A DNA stretch of 57,124 nucleotides from Gammaproteobacteria bacterium UBA5078 (GCA_002416505.1 DIAM01000018.1:348-57471); one strand, 5' to 3'; positions 18,096 through 28,218 are shown, counted from the first letter of the stretch. Numbers and translations are program-made. The notes: generated from the sequence alone by a model not told the origin.

Positions 18096-18400
18096 CGACT
18101 AATTCCCTCCCGGGTGATGTTTCGTCGAGGAGGCTGCATGGTAGGCGCTGGGCCTGATTTTCCCCCTGAGCTATTTTTATCGCGTCCCGCACGAGGCTCT
18201 CGCGAGCTTCGCGCTACCCGCCTGTACGTTATTTGATCAACTCCGCTGAATTGGTGGGCCGAAAGGCGGTATTAGTTGGCAAAACAGCTATTTGTCCACA
18301 ATTCGACCCCATAAGAGGCTATATTTCGAACCCGAACTATGAGTTAATTCGCTAAGTGAAAAGACGCGCCTAAGCCCTTAAGAAGGATAAACATTTTTAC
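18096..18400. other. Intergenic region upstream of the pilus locus
   Basis: These 305 bases separate the acyltransferase from the MSHA-type locus and should hold its promoter. I see no gene and no convincing -35/-10 pair. AAGGA lies about 12 bases before the first pilus start. Confidence 0.4.
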
Positions 18401-20050
18401 ATGTATCTGGAATATTATTCCCTAGACCGACCGCCCTTTCGTATAACGCCGGATCCTAGTCTTTTTTACACGGGTGGGGAAAACGGGCGCGGGGTGGTTT
18501 TGGAGGCCCTGCTTTATGCCGTCACCTCGGGTGAGGGCATCCTCAAAGTGGTCGGCGAAGTGGGCAGTGGCAAGACGATGCTGTGCCGAATGCTGGAGCA
18601 GCGTCTGCCCGACTCCGTCGAAGTGGTCTACCTAGCGAATCCCAATCTTTCTCCACACGATATTCTCTACGCGATCGCGTTCGAGTTAAAACTTCCCGTC
18701 GATCACTCTACCCAGCGCCTCGTGTTGATGCAGCACCTGCAGGAGTATCTGCTCAAGCAGCACGCCGAGAATAGAACGGTGTTGGTGATCATCGAAGAAG
18801 CGCAGAGCATGCCCATCGAGACGCTCGAAGAGGTACGCCTGTTCAGCAACTTGGAGACTCATCAGCACAAGCTGATGCAGATCGTGCTGTTCGGCCAGCC
18901 GGAGCTCGACAAGAACCTGCAGGACAAATCGATCCGACAGCTACGCGAGCGCATCACCCACAGCTTCGACTTACGCCCACTCAGTGCCGATGAGGTCAGC
19001 GACTACATCCGCTTCCGTTTGCAGGCTGCCGGCTGTCCTGCCCCGCAAGTGTTCAGCAATGCCGCTGAGAAGTTGATCGCGAAGGCCTCCGGCGGGCTCA
19101 CGCGTCGCATCAATATTCTCGCGGACAAGGCGATGCTGTCAGCCTACGCCGAGTCAGCTACCGGGCAGCGCCCGCGCACCATCGATAATTTACTACAGCC
19201 CGCCGTACAGACCAGCCATGTGCGTGCCGCGATGAATGACAGCGGCTACAAGCCCGCATTCTGGAACGTTCCGAAATTTGTCGTGGCCGGCGCCGCGATA
19301 CTCGCCGTAGTGCTTGGCCTGACTTGGTGGCAGTTGCAAAACGACGCGATCGGCCAAGAGGGCGAGGTAGCTGTGATGAACACGGCGCCCACTCCTACCC
19401 CCATTCCAGCGGCGGAAGTCGCACCTGCGCGGCTGGCTCCTGCAGAGGACGACGCTAGCCTTAGGATGACCACGACACCCTTAGAGCCACGCTTGATCAC
19501 CGGTTCTGCGGAGCCGACTATCGTTGACACTTCTGCTACCGAGGCGACAGCCGAGTTAGCGGTCGAGGTCATGGCAGGGCTAACACAGGCCGCGGAGTTA
19601 GACTCAGCGCCAGCGGTGGCCTCTATTGCGCAGCAGACTGAACCTTTGCCAACCCAGCAGCGTATCAGCTCAACCTTGTTCCAGCCAAAAGTAGCGCTGG
19701 GCACTCTCAGCCCCTTGCTGCGCGAGCGCAGTGTCGCGATGCAGGACTGGCTGGTCGAGGCGGATCCGCAAGCCTATACCCTGCAGCTGCTCTCAGTGAG
19801 CAGTACCGATTCGGCCTATGTGACGCGAGTGCTAACGCGACTCGAGCAAGCGGGTCTCATCGATGAGACCTACTCATGTATTTCAAGTACGCAGGGGCAA
19901 GACTATTGGAAGGTAGTCTACGGTGATTTCGCCACGGCCGAGCTGGCGCGCAATATCGTCAGTGAACTGCCATCGAGTGTTCGTAATAACAACCCATACG
20001 CCCAGAGCATCCGCAGGCTGGAATGCAATGTGGCGCTGGACCTGAACTAA
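18401..20050 (+). CDS. MshM/ExeA-like AAA+ ATPase with C-terminal SPOR-type domain
   Basis: The N-terminal ~270 residues are an ExeA/GspA/MshM-type AAA+ ATPase: the N-terminus YYSLDRPPFRITPDP is typical, Walker A is GEVGSGKTM (~52-59), and a Walker B-like VLVIIEEAQSM follows. A single membrane helix sits at about 288-308, then a low-complexity Ala/Pro/Thr linker. The last ~85 residues (YTLQLLSVSS through the SIRRLE end) look like a SPOR peptidoglycan-binding domain. In MSHA loci MshM is thought to help position the secretin across the cell wall; a SPOR tail fits that job. It is about twice the length of Vibrio MshM. It is the first gene of the long pilus locus. Confidence 0.85.
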   Translation: MYLEYYSLDRPPFRITPDPSLFYTGGENGRGVVLEALLYAVTSGEGILKVVGEVGSGKTMLCRMLEQRLPDSVEVVYLANPNLSPHDILYAIAFELKLPVDHSTQRLVLMQHLQEYLLKQHAENRTVLVIIEEAQSMPIETLEEVRLFSNLETHQHKLMQIVLFGQPELDKNLQDKSIRQLRERITHSFDLRPLSADEVSDYIRFRLQAAGCPAPQVFSNAAEKLIAKASGGLTRRINILADKAMLSAYAESATGQRPRTIDNLLQPAVQTSHVRAAMNDSGYKPAFWNVPKFVVAGAAILAVVLGLTWWQLQNDAIGQEGEVAVMNTAPTPTPIPAAEVAPARLAPAEDDASLRMTTTPLEPRLITGSAEPTIVDTSATEATAELAVEVMAGLTQAAELDSAPAVASIAQQTEPLPTQQRISSTLFQPKVALGTLSPLLRERSVAMQDWLVEADPQAYTLQLLSVSSTDSAYVTRVLTRLEQAGLIDETYSCISSTQGQDYWKVVYGDFATAELARNIVSELPSSVRNNNPYAQSIRRLECNVALDLN

Positions 20051-20070
20051 TGAGACTAGGGGATAACAGC

Positions 20071-21705
20071 ATGAAGCCAAACGTCTTATACAAGCTTCTT
20101 ACTCTAACAAGTATGTGGATGTTGACGAGCTGCGGAACGAGCTTGCCTGCGGAGAACGAACAGGTTCGACACCTGCTGCCTCCCGCCGAGGTAGCCAGCG
20201 ATGACATTCCGGATGTGGTGAGCTCCTCTACGTTCCTCCCAGAGCCTACCGTCAACGAATCGCCCGAATTATTCTCAGTAGTTGTGCAGGACGTATCGGT
20301 GCGGGAATTGCTGTTCGCGATAGCGCGCGATGCGGGAGTCAATATCGACGTACACCCGCGCGTGATCGGCTCTGTCAGTCTCAACGCAATCGATCAGACG
20401 CTACCGCAGATACTCGATCGCATCGGTCGACAGGTGGATATGCGCTGGACCATGGACCAGTCCAATGGCCTGATGGTGGAGCTCGACTCGCCCTATCTGC
20501 AGACTTATCGTGTCGACTATGTGAACGTGGCGCGGGATTCCAATACTGGATTTAGTGTCTCGACTGCGATATCGAGCGTTGGCGGTGTGAGCTCGTCAAG
20601 CTCAGGTGGCACCAATAATTCGATCGCGTCGCTGAATCAGAACAGTTCGAATAATTTCTGGAACACGCTTACCGCGAACCTGCGATCCCTCATGGGAGAG
20701 TCCGGTGGCGCAGATCAAGGCAGTTCGTCCGCTATCATCACGAATCCCGAAAGCGGATTGATCACCGTGCGTGCGAGCGCGCGTGAACATCGCGAGATTC
20801 GCGCCTTTCTAGACTATGTGAAAGTGCGCTCGCTCTATCAGGTGATGATCGAGGCCACTGTAGTGGAAGTCAGCCTCAACGACCGCTACCAAGCGGGCGT
20901 CGATTGGGCGGCACTAAGCCGCGACAACGGCCAGGTAGATTTTCTTCAGACCCTATCGGGCCTTAACCTGAGTGATGCCCCCGCGAGCATGCTCACTATC
21001 GATAAAACAGCCGGGCCGGATGCGGTAGCCGTGACCATGAAAGCGCTGTCGCAATTCGGCGACATCCGCGTGCTCTCGAGTCCTAAGATCATGGCGCTCA
21101 ACAACCAGGCTGCGATGCTGCGTGTCGTAGATAACAAAGTCTATTTCACTATCGAGGTTGAGCCCGGCATTCCGGCGACGGCGAGCACACCTGCGACACC
21201 GGCGATCTATACCAGTACGATCAATACCGTACCAGTGGGTTTTGTGATGAGCGTGACGCCGCAGATAAGTGAAAACGATCAAGTTACGCTTAATGTGCGC
21301 CCCACGATTTCACGAATCGTGCGCTACGTGAATGACCCAAGCCCCGCCTTGGCCACGGCCGGCGTAACAAACGCGGTGCCGGAAATACAGATTCGTGAGA
21401 TCGAGTCGATCTTGAAGGTGTTCAGTGGACAAATTGCAGTTTTAGGTGGCCTGATGCAGGATTCCTTGGAGACCAGTACCTCTGGCATGCCTGGGCTGTC
21501 TAGGTTACCCGGTATCGGTGGTCTGTTTAGCTACAAAGACGAGTCGGCGGTGAAGACAGAGCTAATCGTCTTCATTCGCCCCGTAGTCATTAAGCAGCCA
21601 TCCTTGGACGGAGACCTAAACGAGTACCGCGACTTCCTTCCTCCTGCGGGATTGAGCAGCGAAGGTCTGTTTACGTCTCAATTGCGAGACGCGGAGCGTC
21701 GCTAA
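20071..21705 (+). CDS. mshL: MSHA-type pilus secretin MshL
   Basis: The outer-membrane secretin through which the pilus leaves the cell. A lipoprotein signal peptide ends in the lipobox LTSC (Cys about residue 21). An N-terminal secretin/STN-type domain (VVVQDVSVRELLFAIARDAG), N-domains and the C-terminal secretin domain follow (VPVGFVMSVTPQISENDQ; VLGGLMQDSLETSTSGMPGL). Ser/Gly/Asn-rich stretches near residue 175 form a flexible insert. The start at 20071 has AGGGG eight bases upstream and yields a proper signal sequence; an in-frame frame opens earlier, inside the upstream gene. The upstream stop is 20 bases away. Confidence 0.93.
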   Translation: MKPNVLYKLLTLTSMWMLTSCGTSLPAENEQVRHLLPPAEVASDDIPDVVSSSTFLPEPTVNESPELFSVVVQDVSVRELLFAIARDAGVNIDVHPRVIGSVSLNAIDQTLPQILDRIGRQVDMRWTMDQSNGLMVELDSPYLQTYRVDYVNVARDSNTGFSVSTAISSVGGVSSSSSGGTNNSIASLNQNSSNNFWNTLTANLRSLMGESGGADQGSSSAIITNPESGLITVRASAREHREIRAFLDYVKVRSLYQVMIEATVVEVSLNDRYQAGVDWAALSRDNGQVDFLQTLSGLNLSDAPASMLTIDKTAGPDAVAVTMKALSQFGDIRVLSSPKIMALNNQAAMLRVVDNKVYFTIEVEPGIPATASTPATPAIYTSTINTVPVGFVMSVTPQISENDQVTLNVRPTISRIVRYVNDPSPALATAGVTNAVPEIQIREIESILKVFSGQIAVLGGLMQDSLETSTSGMPGLSRLPGIGGLFSYKDESAVKTELIVFIRPVVIKQPSLDGDLNEYRDFLPPAGLSSEGLFTSQLRDAERR

Positions 21706-21724
21706 GCGACATGAGAGCTAGGGC

Positions 21725-23674
21725 ATGAGTTTATTGATGGATGCGCTGCGCAAGGCCGAAGAGTCAAAACGGCAGGCGGCGCAGAAACAGCAGGAAGGCA
21801 AGCAGCAAGAGACGCAGATTGTCGCCTCCGAGTCCTCTGCTGCCGACGATTTACAAACCCTCGAAGAATCCCTCGAATTTGATCGCGAACACACCCCCTC
21901 AGCGGGCGGCCTCACGGATGTCGATGTGCCATTCGATTTCGAGATCGATGAAAACTTCCGCCTCGACGAGACAGGGGGCGTAAGCGATGCTACCGAAACC
22001 CCTCCTGATGCCATGGCGGTAGCATTCGAGGCCAAGCCTCACGACTCGGAAAAGGACACTGCGCCGCCTGCCGATATTCTAGGCGTGACGCAGGACGAAT
22101 CCAGCGAAGAGGCTATCGACTATCTTAAGCCGGACGACTTGAGTCGTTTTAGCGCCTCCTCGAAATCCCCCAGTGACGCGCTAGAAGAGGGGAAAACTCT
22201 CGCTTCTGAGACTGCAGAGATCGACGTCGACACTGCGCTCGATTCAACGGCTGACTCACAAGCGAGTAGCCTGGGTCTGACTCTTGAGGAGCGTGCGCCC
22301 GATATCGAGCGAGCTTCGATAATCAACGACGAATTAATAACTCCCACTGAGGCTGCCGTGGCGCAAGCGCCGGTGGCACCTGCAATCGAGGGGCAAACGC
22401 TTGCGGCCGACGCAATTCGCGCGTCACGCAATGACGATGCGGTGACCGATGCCGCGGCAACAAACAGCGCAGGCGCAACCGCAAAACTCGCAAAGACTGC
22501 AACACCGAAATTCGCCGAAGAGTCACGCAAGCGCGAGTCCGCCAGAGCCGTGTTCAACGCGAAGCACAAGGGCAAGGGCGCCGGCTCGCGTAGAAAATTA
22601 TTTGCCGCCGCCGCGATCATCGCACTGTTTCCCCTTGCGGGCGGTGGCTATCTGCTTCTACAGGCGATGGGCATTATTCCGGCGGGCAATCAATATAATA
22701 TACCGCCTGGCTATAACGCGAATGTGGAAACTTACGTCGCGCCAGTCGAAACCGAAATACTAGTGGAGAGCGAACTTCCCGATATAAGCTCGGAACCATT
22801 GTTGCCGAGTACTGCAGAGCAAGAAGCGCTCGTTGCCGAGGTCATTGCAGCGGTCGACGTAATCGAATTGCTCGCTGTGCCAGAGGCCGCAGCCACGGCG
22901 AATACAGACCCAGCGCCGCCCGAACAGGTGCCAAGTGATGCTGAACTTGCTGTCGAGATCGCAGAGCCGACACCGAATCCGGTCGAGTTCGCAGTCGTGC
23001 CGGAAACATCGAGTGAGGTAGTGGCCCAAGAAGCCGCGGCGCCCTCTGCAATCAATATCACACGCACGGATTATGCCGAGCGAGTAGACCCGCAATTAAC
23101 TCAAGCCTATGCGTCCTATCGTGGCAATGATTTCATCGGCGCTCGTGCACGCTACCAGCAGGTGCTGCGCGACAAGCCCAATAATCGAGACGCGATGCTA
23201 GGGCTTGCGGCTGTTGCTATGCAGTTAGGGGACGCACCCAGCGCACGCGAGACCTATGTCAAATTACTAGAGCTCGACCCCCGCGACGTACATGCCAGAG
23301 TGGGCTTGCTCGAGACGATGCCCGCTAGTGACCCCGTAATGTTGGAATCCGAATTGCGTGCCTTGTTCGCGGCACATCCTGAGGTTGCGCAGCTCGCCTT
23401 CGCATTAGGGAATCTCTTCGCTTCGCAGCGCCGTTGGTCCGACGCTCAACAGTCCTACTATGACGCATTGCTCGCGGCTAAGGCGGGTGGTAGTGGACCA
23501 GTTAGTCCAGATTACGCGTTTAATCTTGCTGTTAGTCTAGAGCGATTGAACCAGTTGCGCCCCGCGTATTCTTTTTATCGTCAGGCGTTGGAACAATCAG
23601 AACTCGTTTCACCTGGTTTCGATATCCGCGTGTTGCGCGAGCGTCTCGATGCGCTAGAGAGAGTGTTGCCATGA
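21725..23674 (+). CDS. MshN-like TPR protein with single membrane helix
   Basis: A 649-residue protein beginning MSLLMDALRKAEESKRQAA, the N-terminus usual for pilus/secretion-associated TPR proteins of this type. Residues ~25-285 are acidic and alanine-rich, likely disordered. One membrane helix lies at ~291-313, then another disordered Ala/Glu/Pro linker. Tetratricopeptide repeats occupy ~465-640 (AYASYRGNDFIGARARYQQV; AMQLGDAPSARETYVKLLEL). By position between mshL and mshE it corresponds to MshN, a presumed periplasmic scaffold. It is much longer than the Vibrio protein, mainly because of the linkers. Confidence 0.82.
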   Translation: MSLLMDALRKAEESKRQAAQKQQEGKQQETQIVASESSAADDLQTLEESLEFDREHTPSAGGLTDVDVPFDFEIDENFRLDETGGVSDATETPPDAMAVAFEAKPHDSEKDTAPPADILGVTQDESSEEAIDYLKPDDLSRFSASSKSPSDALEEGKTLASETAEIDVDTALDSTADSQASSLGLTLEERAPDIERASIINDELITPTEAAVAQAPVAPAIEGQTLAADAIRASRNDDAVTDAAATNSAGATAKLAKTATPKFAEESRKRESARAVFNAKHKGKGAGSRRKLFAAAAIIALFPLAGGGYLLLQAMGIIPAGNQYNIPPGYNANVETYVAPVETEILVESELPDISSEPLLPSTAEQEALVAEVIAAVDVIELLAVPEAAATANTDPAPPEQVPSDAELAVEIAEPTPNPVEFAVVPETSSEVVAQEAAAPSAINITRTDYAERVDPQLTQAYASYRGNDFIGARARYQQVLRDKPNNRDAMLGLAAVAMQLGDAPSARETYVKLLELDPRDVHARVGLLETMPASDPVMLESELRALFAAHPEVAQLAFALGNLFASQRRWSDAQQSYYDALLAAKAGGSGPVSPDYAFNLAVSLERLNQLRPAYSFYRQALEQSELVSPGFDIRVLRERLDALERVLP

Positions 23675-25416
23675 ATACATCCGTCTCAGAAAAGCCAGTA
23701 GAACCTGCGGAGAAAGCCGCTCCTAAGCGCCGACTTGGTGCGATGCTGGTAGAGCAGGGAGCGCTCACGGAAGACCAATTGCGCATTGGGCTAATCGAGC
23801 TTAAGAATAGCAAGAAACCGTTAGGCGCTATACTTATCGAGCTGGGTTTCGTCACGGACTCAATTATTCGCGATGCGCTCAGTGAGAATACCGGGCAGCG
23901 TAGCGTGGACCTGTCCAACGCAGTCTTGGATGCGAAGTCTATCAAGATAGTGCCGCAGGATCTTGCGCGCCGTTACACGATTCTGCCGCTCTCCTTCGAC
24001 GCCCAAGCCAAACACCTTACCTTGGCGATGGCGGATACCTTTAATATCGTCGCGCTAGATCAGGTGCGGGCACTCAATGGTGGCGATCTGCAGATCACTC
24101 CGGTGCTTGGCAGTGAGGGTGAGATCGCGCGGGTGATCGAGCAGTTCTACGGCTATGATCTCTCCATCGACGGCATCTTGCAGGAGATCGAGACCGGTCA
24201 GATGGATTTCGAAAGTATTCAGATGAACGACGACGAATATAGTCATCCTATGGTGCGCCTAGTCAATGCCTTGTTAGCAGATGCGGTGCAGCTTGGTGCC
24301 TCGGATATTCACTTCGAGCCCGAAGAGGCGTTCCTGCGCATTCGCTATCGAATCGATGGGGTATTGAGGCAAGTTCGTAGCCTGCACAAGAGTTACTGGT
24401 CGGCGATGGTGGTGCGCCTCAAAGTGATCAGCAATATGAACATCGCGGAGTCCCGTGCCCCTCAAGACGGCCGCATCTCCATGTCCTTGGTGGGGCGCCA
24501 GATCGACTTTCGTGTGGCCGCCCAGCCCACAAATCATGGCGAGAATATCGTGCTGCGTGTGCTCGACCGCAAGAAGGGTATCGTGGCGATGGACAAGCTG
24601 GGCCTAAGCGACGACAACTTGAATCTCTTGAGGCTGATGCTCGCCCGGCCAGAGGGCATTATTCTAGTGACCGGGCCTACAGGCAGCGGTAAGACCACCA
24701 CCCTCTATTCGGTACTCAATCACATCAATACCGAGAAGGTGAACATCATGACGATGGAGGATCCCGTGGAATACCCCATGCCGATGATCCGCCAATCCTC
24801 GGTCAATGAATCCGCAAAGATGGGCTTCGGCGAGGGCATCCGCTCGATGATGCGCCAAGACCCCGACGTTATTCTGGTGGGCGAGATACGCGACCATGTG
24901 ACGGCGGAAATGGCCTTTCGCGCGGCGATGACCGGTCATCAGGTATTCTCCACCCTGCACACCAACTCCGCCGTGGGCTCTATTCCCCGTCTTCTCGATA
25001 TCGGCATTCTCCCCGATGTAATCGCGGGCAATCTGATCGGAGTGGTTGCGCAGCGCTTGGTGCGCAAGCTGTGCGCTGCCTGCAAGGCTTCGGCGTCAGC
25101 GGATGAATTCGAAAAGCGCTTATTAGGCATAGCCGAGCAGAATGCCGAGGTGAAAATTTGCAGTCCCGTTGGCTGCGCCGCGTGCGATCATCAAGGCTAT
25201 AAGGGCCGCACCTCGGTCATAGAGATTTTAAAAATTACCGGCGAGATGGACGATCTGATTGCCCGGCGCGCCAGCATGCGTGAGATGTCGAACCTCGCAA
25301 AATCTCAAGGCTTTCATCCTATCGCTCACGATGCTTGCCGTCGTGTGTTGGATGGTACGACTAGCCTCGAGGAAATCTCCCGCGTCGTGGATCTCACCGA
25401 TCGAATCACTGGATAA
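23671..25416 (+). CDS. mshE: MSHA-type pilus extension ATPase MshE
   Basis: The assembly motor of the pilus, a GspE/PilB-family ATPase of 581 residues. The N-terminal MshEN domain shows the paired motif RLGAMLVEQG (residues 21-30) and LGAILIELG (51-59), which in MshE binds cyclic di-GMP. The motor domain has Walker A GPTGSGKTTT (~335), the Asp box MEDPVEYPM, Walker B DVILVGEIRDHVTA and the His box TGHQVFSTLHTNSA. A zinc-type cysteine set (CAAC and CAAC/CSPVGC) lies near 470-510. Its ATG overlaps the preceding stop (ATGA). Regulation of pilus extension by c-di-GMP is therefore expected from the family. Confidence 0.95.
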   Translation: MNTSVSEKPVEPAEKAAPKRRLGAMLVEQGALTEDQLRIGLIELKNSKKPLGAILIELGFVTDSIIRDALSENTGQRSVDLSNAVLDAKSIKIVPQDLARRYTILPLSFDAQAKHLTLAMADTFNIVALDQVRALNGGDLQITPVLGSEGEIARVIEQFYGYDLSIDGILQEIETGQMDFESIQMNDDEYSHPMVRLVNALLADAVQLGASDIHFEPEEAFLRIRYRIDGVLRQVRSLHKSYWSAMVVRLKVISNMNIAESRAPQDGRISMSLVGRQIDFRVAAQPTNHGENIVLRVLDRKKGIVAMDKLGLSDDNLNLLRLMLARPEGIILVTGPTGSGKTTTLYSVLNHINTEKVNIMTMEDPVEYPMPMIRQSSVNESAKMGFGEGIRSMMRQDPDVILVGEIRDHVTAEMAFRAAMTGHQVFSTLHTNSAVGSIPRLLDIGILPDVIAGNLIGVVAQRLVRKLCAACKASASADEFEKRLLGIAEQNAEVKICSPVGCAACDHQGYKGRTSVIEILKITGEMDDLIARRASMREMSNLAKSQGFHPIAHDACRRVLDGTTSLEEISRVVDLTDRITG

Positions 25417-25421
25417 GCCCT

Positions 25422-26627
25422 ATGCCTTTGTACAAATACAAAGCGATGTCGCGCGCCGGTAAGATCCGCAACGGTGCCCTAGACGCCGTCAATGAGGTCG
25501 ATCTGGAGCAGCGACTCGGCAAGATGAGCCTAGACCTCATTCGTAGCGAAGTGACAGAGGAGAAAAAAGCGGGGGTTGGCCAACGCAAGGTAGAGAAATC
25601 GGATCTCATCAACTTCTGTTTTCATATGGAACAGCTGACCCGGGCAGGCGTGCCGATGCTAGAGGGTCTAGCCGATCTGCGCGACAGCCTCGACCATCCA
25701 CGCTTTAAAGAGATCATCGCTAACGTCATAGATGAGATCGAGGGTGGTAAGAGCCTTTCTGATGCCTTGGCGGACCATCCACTGGTCTTCGACAATCTTT
25801 TTATCAATTTGATTAGAGCGGGAGAGGCCAGTGGTCAGCTCGCGATGATTTTCGAATCCCTCTCCGACACGATTAAGTGGCAGGATGAGTTGAACAAGTC
25901 CACCAAGAAGCTATTAACTTCGCCAATTTTCGTCGGTAGCGCAGTTCTTGGAGTTACCGTTTTTCTAATGGTTTATTTGGTGCCACAGCTAGTGGGGTTT
26001 ATCACTAGCATGGGGCAGGACCTTCCCATCCATACGAGGGCGTTGATCGCGACGTCTGATTTTATGGTGAGCTATTGGTATATCTGTATCGGCGTGCCGA
26101 TCCTACTGTTTTTCGCAATTACTACAGCCGTTCGGGTAAACCCCAAGGCGCGCTTCAAGGTTGATGGGTATAAATTGAGAGTGTGGAAGGTGGGTCCGGT
26201 CATTCAGAAGATCCTCCTGTCTCGGTTCGCTAACTTCTTCGCGATGATGTATGCCGCAGGCATCCCGATCCTAAAATGCCTCGAAATCTCCGAGGGTATT
26301 ATCGACAACACAGTTGTGCGAGAGGCACTGAAACAGGCACGCGAAGACATCAGTGAGGGTGATCCGCTGTCACAGAGTTTCGCCAATACTGGGCTTTTTC
26401 CACCATTGGTTATACGCATGTTGAAAGTGGGGGAGACCACGGGAGGCTTGGATAAGGCCTTGCTCAATATCAGTTATTTCTATGGTCGAGATATCAAGGA
26501 CTCTATCGATAAGGTGCAAGCGATGATCCAGCCCGTGATGACTGGGGTACTGGGTCTATTACTTGGTTGGGTCATGATGTCGGTGCTCGGACCTGTTTAC
26601 GACACTATCAGCAATATTCAGATCTAA
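25422..26627 (+). CDS. mshG: MSHA-type pilus inner-membrane platform protein MshG
   Basis: A 401-residue GspF/PilC-family platform protein that couples the ATPase to the growing pilus. It has two T2SSF domains: HMEQLTRAGVPMLEGLADLR in the first and FAMMYAAGIPILKCLEISEG in the second. Three membrane helices lie at about 170-195, 215-238 and 370-390. The short cytoplasmic N-terminus (MPLYKYKAMSRAGKIRNGAL) is standard. The gene begins six bases after the mshE stop. Confidence 0.93.
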   Translation: MPLYKYKAMSRAGKIRNGALDAVNEVDLEQRLGKMSLDLIRSEVTEEKKAGVGQRKVEKSDLINFCFHMEQLTRAGVPMLEGLADLRDSLDHPRFKEIIANVIDEIEGGKSLSDALADHPLVFDNLFINLIRAGEASGQLAMIFESLSDTIKWQDELNKSTKKLLTSPIFVGSAVLGVTVFLMVYLVPQLVGFITSMGQDLPIHTRALIATSDFMVSYWYICIGVPILLFFAITTAVRVNPKARFKVDGYKLRVWKVGPVIQKILLSRFANFFAMMYAAGIPILKCLEISEGIIDNTVVREALKQAREDISEGDPLSQSFANTGLFPPLVIRMLKVGETTGGLDKALLNISYFYGRDIKDSIDKVQAMIQPVMTGVLGLLLGWVMMSVLGPVYDTISNIQI

Positions 26628-26640
26628 GGGTCTAAGGCTC

Positions 26641-28218
26641 ATGTTTTCTCTTTTCGGACAAGCTAAAGTAAACCTGCTCGTGATCGATGCCGATGAGGTT
26701 ATCCATCTGCGTTGGCAAAATGGCAAGTTGAAACAGATCGACCAATACTATGCTTCGGGCAGCGATTTCGATCGTTTCCACGTGTTCTTAGAGAATGATC
26801 GCAAGACCCCATTCGCGATAGTAACTGATGTGATTGAAGAGGACTTTCGTTCCGAGACCGTTGCCCATGTGACCGGGGCGGATCGCAAGGCGCTCTTGGC
26901 ACGTAAACTCAATCACCTGTTTAGAACCACTCGTTATAGAACCGCACGCGTCATCGGTCGAGAAAGCGAAGGTCGAAAAGACGATCGAATTCTTTTCACT
27001 GCACTTACCAAGCCCGACATGTTCGAACCGTGGCTTGCTAGAATTCTTGCGCAGAAAATTCCCGTGCTGGCTGTGACCTCTGCTGCTTACATAATGGAGC
27101 ACTTCGCACAGTCGCTGTCGGTGAGCAATGCCCCCCATCTTCTTGTTGTCAATCAGGAGGGCAGTAGTGGACTGCGGCAGACCTATTTACAGAAGGGGCG
27201 CGTAATCTTTGGGCGCCTTACGCCGGCGGGAGTCAGCCGGTCCGATAGTTTTGCAGAGTTGCTTATAGAACAATGCGATCAGACCAGAAAATATCTAGAG
27301 CGTATTAAACAGTTACCTTACGACGTGCCTCTGCAAATCTATGTATTTACGCCGGAGGCGTTTACCGACGAACGTGAAACGGTAAAAGATTTACTGCATT
27401 TTCACTATCGCAGCATCGAAGAGTTACCGCTGACACGGAAAATCGATATTAAGAATGTACAGCCTGGTGCGATTGCCTACTCTTTAATCAGTGGGATGCG
27501 CAAGCGTGCGATTCGAAACGTTTATGCACCGGACAGTGTTTTGCGTTACCTAAAGCTAAGAAAAATTAGTGGGGCGCTGTATAGCATGAGTCTAATAGCT
27601 TTGCTGGGGGCCGGTATCGTGGTCGGACCCACACTCGCAGATGCCGCCTCGAAGTGGGAGCAAGAGGCTCGCTTGGACGAGCGAACGGCACCATTGCTCA
27701 TCGAATACGAGCAGTTGACCGAACGCTTTCCTGAGACCCCTATTCCATCTGCACAAATGGAGATACTGGTCGAGACTCACGATCGAATCGCCCAGCAAGT
27801 AGTGCGGCCAAACGAGGTGATGGCATTGATTGGACAAGGCTTGGCAGCTTCTCCAGAACTTAGGCTTGCGGAGGTGTCTTGGTACCTCGACGAAGTGGTG
27901 GCAGTAGGTAGTGAACAGAGCTACGGCGAAGTCATCGTCGTCCCAGAGGATCAAAGGGTGCAACAAGCCATCATTGAGGGGCGTTCGCAGGTAGTGATCA
28001 GCGTCAGCGGTATGGTGATGTCCGAGGCGAGTTTCCGCGACGCGACAGCTCAAGTGATGTTGTTCGTAGATGCCCTGAAGACTCAAAGTGAGTATGAGGT
28101 TACCCCCGTTAAACTGCCGATTAATGTTAGTTCGAATATCAATGTTGCCACTACGGTGGATGGCGGTGCAGCCCGGGGTGAGTTCGCCATTGAGATTCGC
28201 AAGGAGCCACTACAGTGA
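26641..28218 (+). CDS. Fused PilM/PilN-like (MshI-type) pilus alignment protein
   Basis: I recognise this from position and plan rather than from strong motifs. Residues 1-~300 look like a divergent actin-like (PilM/GspL N-domain) module. A membrane helix follows at ~311-335 (YSMSLIALLGAGIVVGPTLA). The periplasmic part has a helical stretch and then an alpha/beta domain (VVISVSGMVMSEASFRDATA; SEYEVTPVKLPINVSS) like PilN/GspL. Canonical T4aP splits these between PilM and PilN, while GspL and some MshI proteins carry both. It would link the ATPase to the periplasmic ring. No clear nucleotide-binding motif was seen. The stop overlaps the next start (GTGA). Confidence 0.68.
   Translation: MFSLFGQAKVNLLVIDADEVIHLRWQNGKLKQIDQYYASGSDFDRFHVFLENDRKTPFAIVTDVIEEDFRSETVAHVTGADRKALLARKLNHLFRTTRYRTARVIGRESEGRKDDRILFTALTKPDMFEPWLARILAQKIPVLAVTSAAYIMEHFAQSLSVSNAPHLLVVNQEGSSGLRQTYLQKGRVIFGRLTPAGVSRSDSFAELLIEQCDQTRKYLERIKQLPYDVPLQIYVFTPEAFTDERETVKDLLHFHYRSIEELPLTRKIDIKNVQPGAIAYSLISGMRKRAIRNVYAPDSVLRYLKLRKISGALYSMSLIALLGAGIVVGPTLADAASKWEQEARLDERTAPLLIEYEQLTERFPETPIPSAQMEILVETHDRIAQQVVRPNEVMALIGQGLAASPELRLAEVSWYLDEVVAVGSEQSYGEVIVVPEDQRVQQAIIEGRSQVVISVSGMVMSEASFRDATAQVMLFVDALKTQSEYEVTPVKLPINVSSNINVATTVDGGAARGEFAIEIRKEPLQ

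Noticed and set aside
18240..18330. Sigma-54 or sigma-70 promoter for the pilus locus
   Set aside because: TTGGCA and TATATT-like boxes are present but their spacing fits neither consensus.
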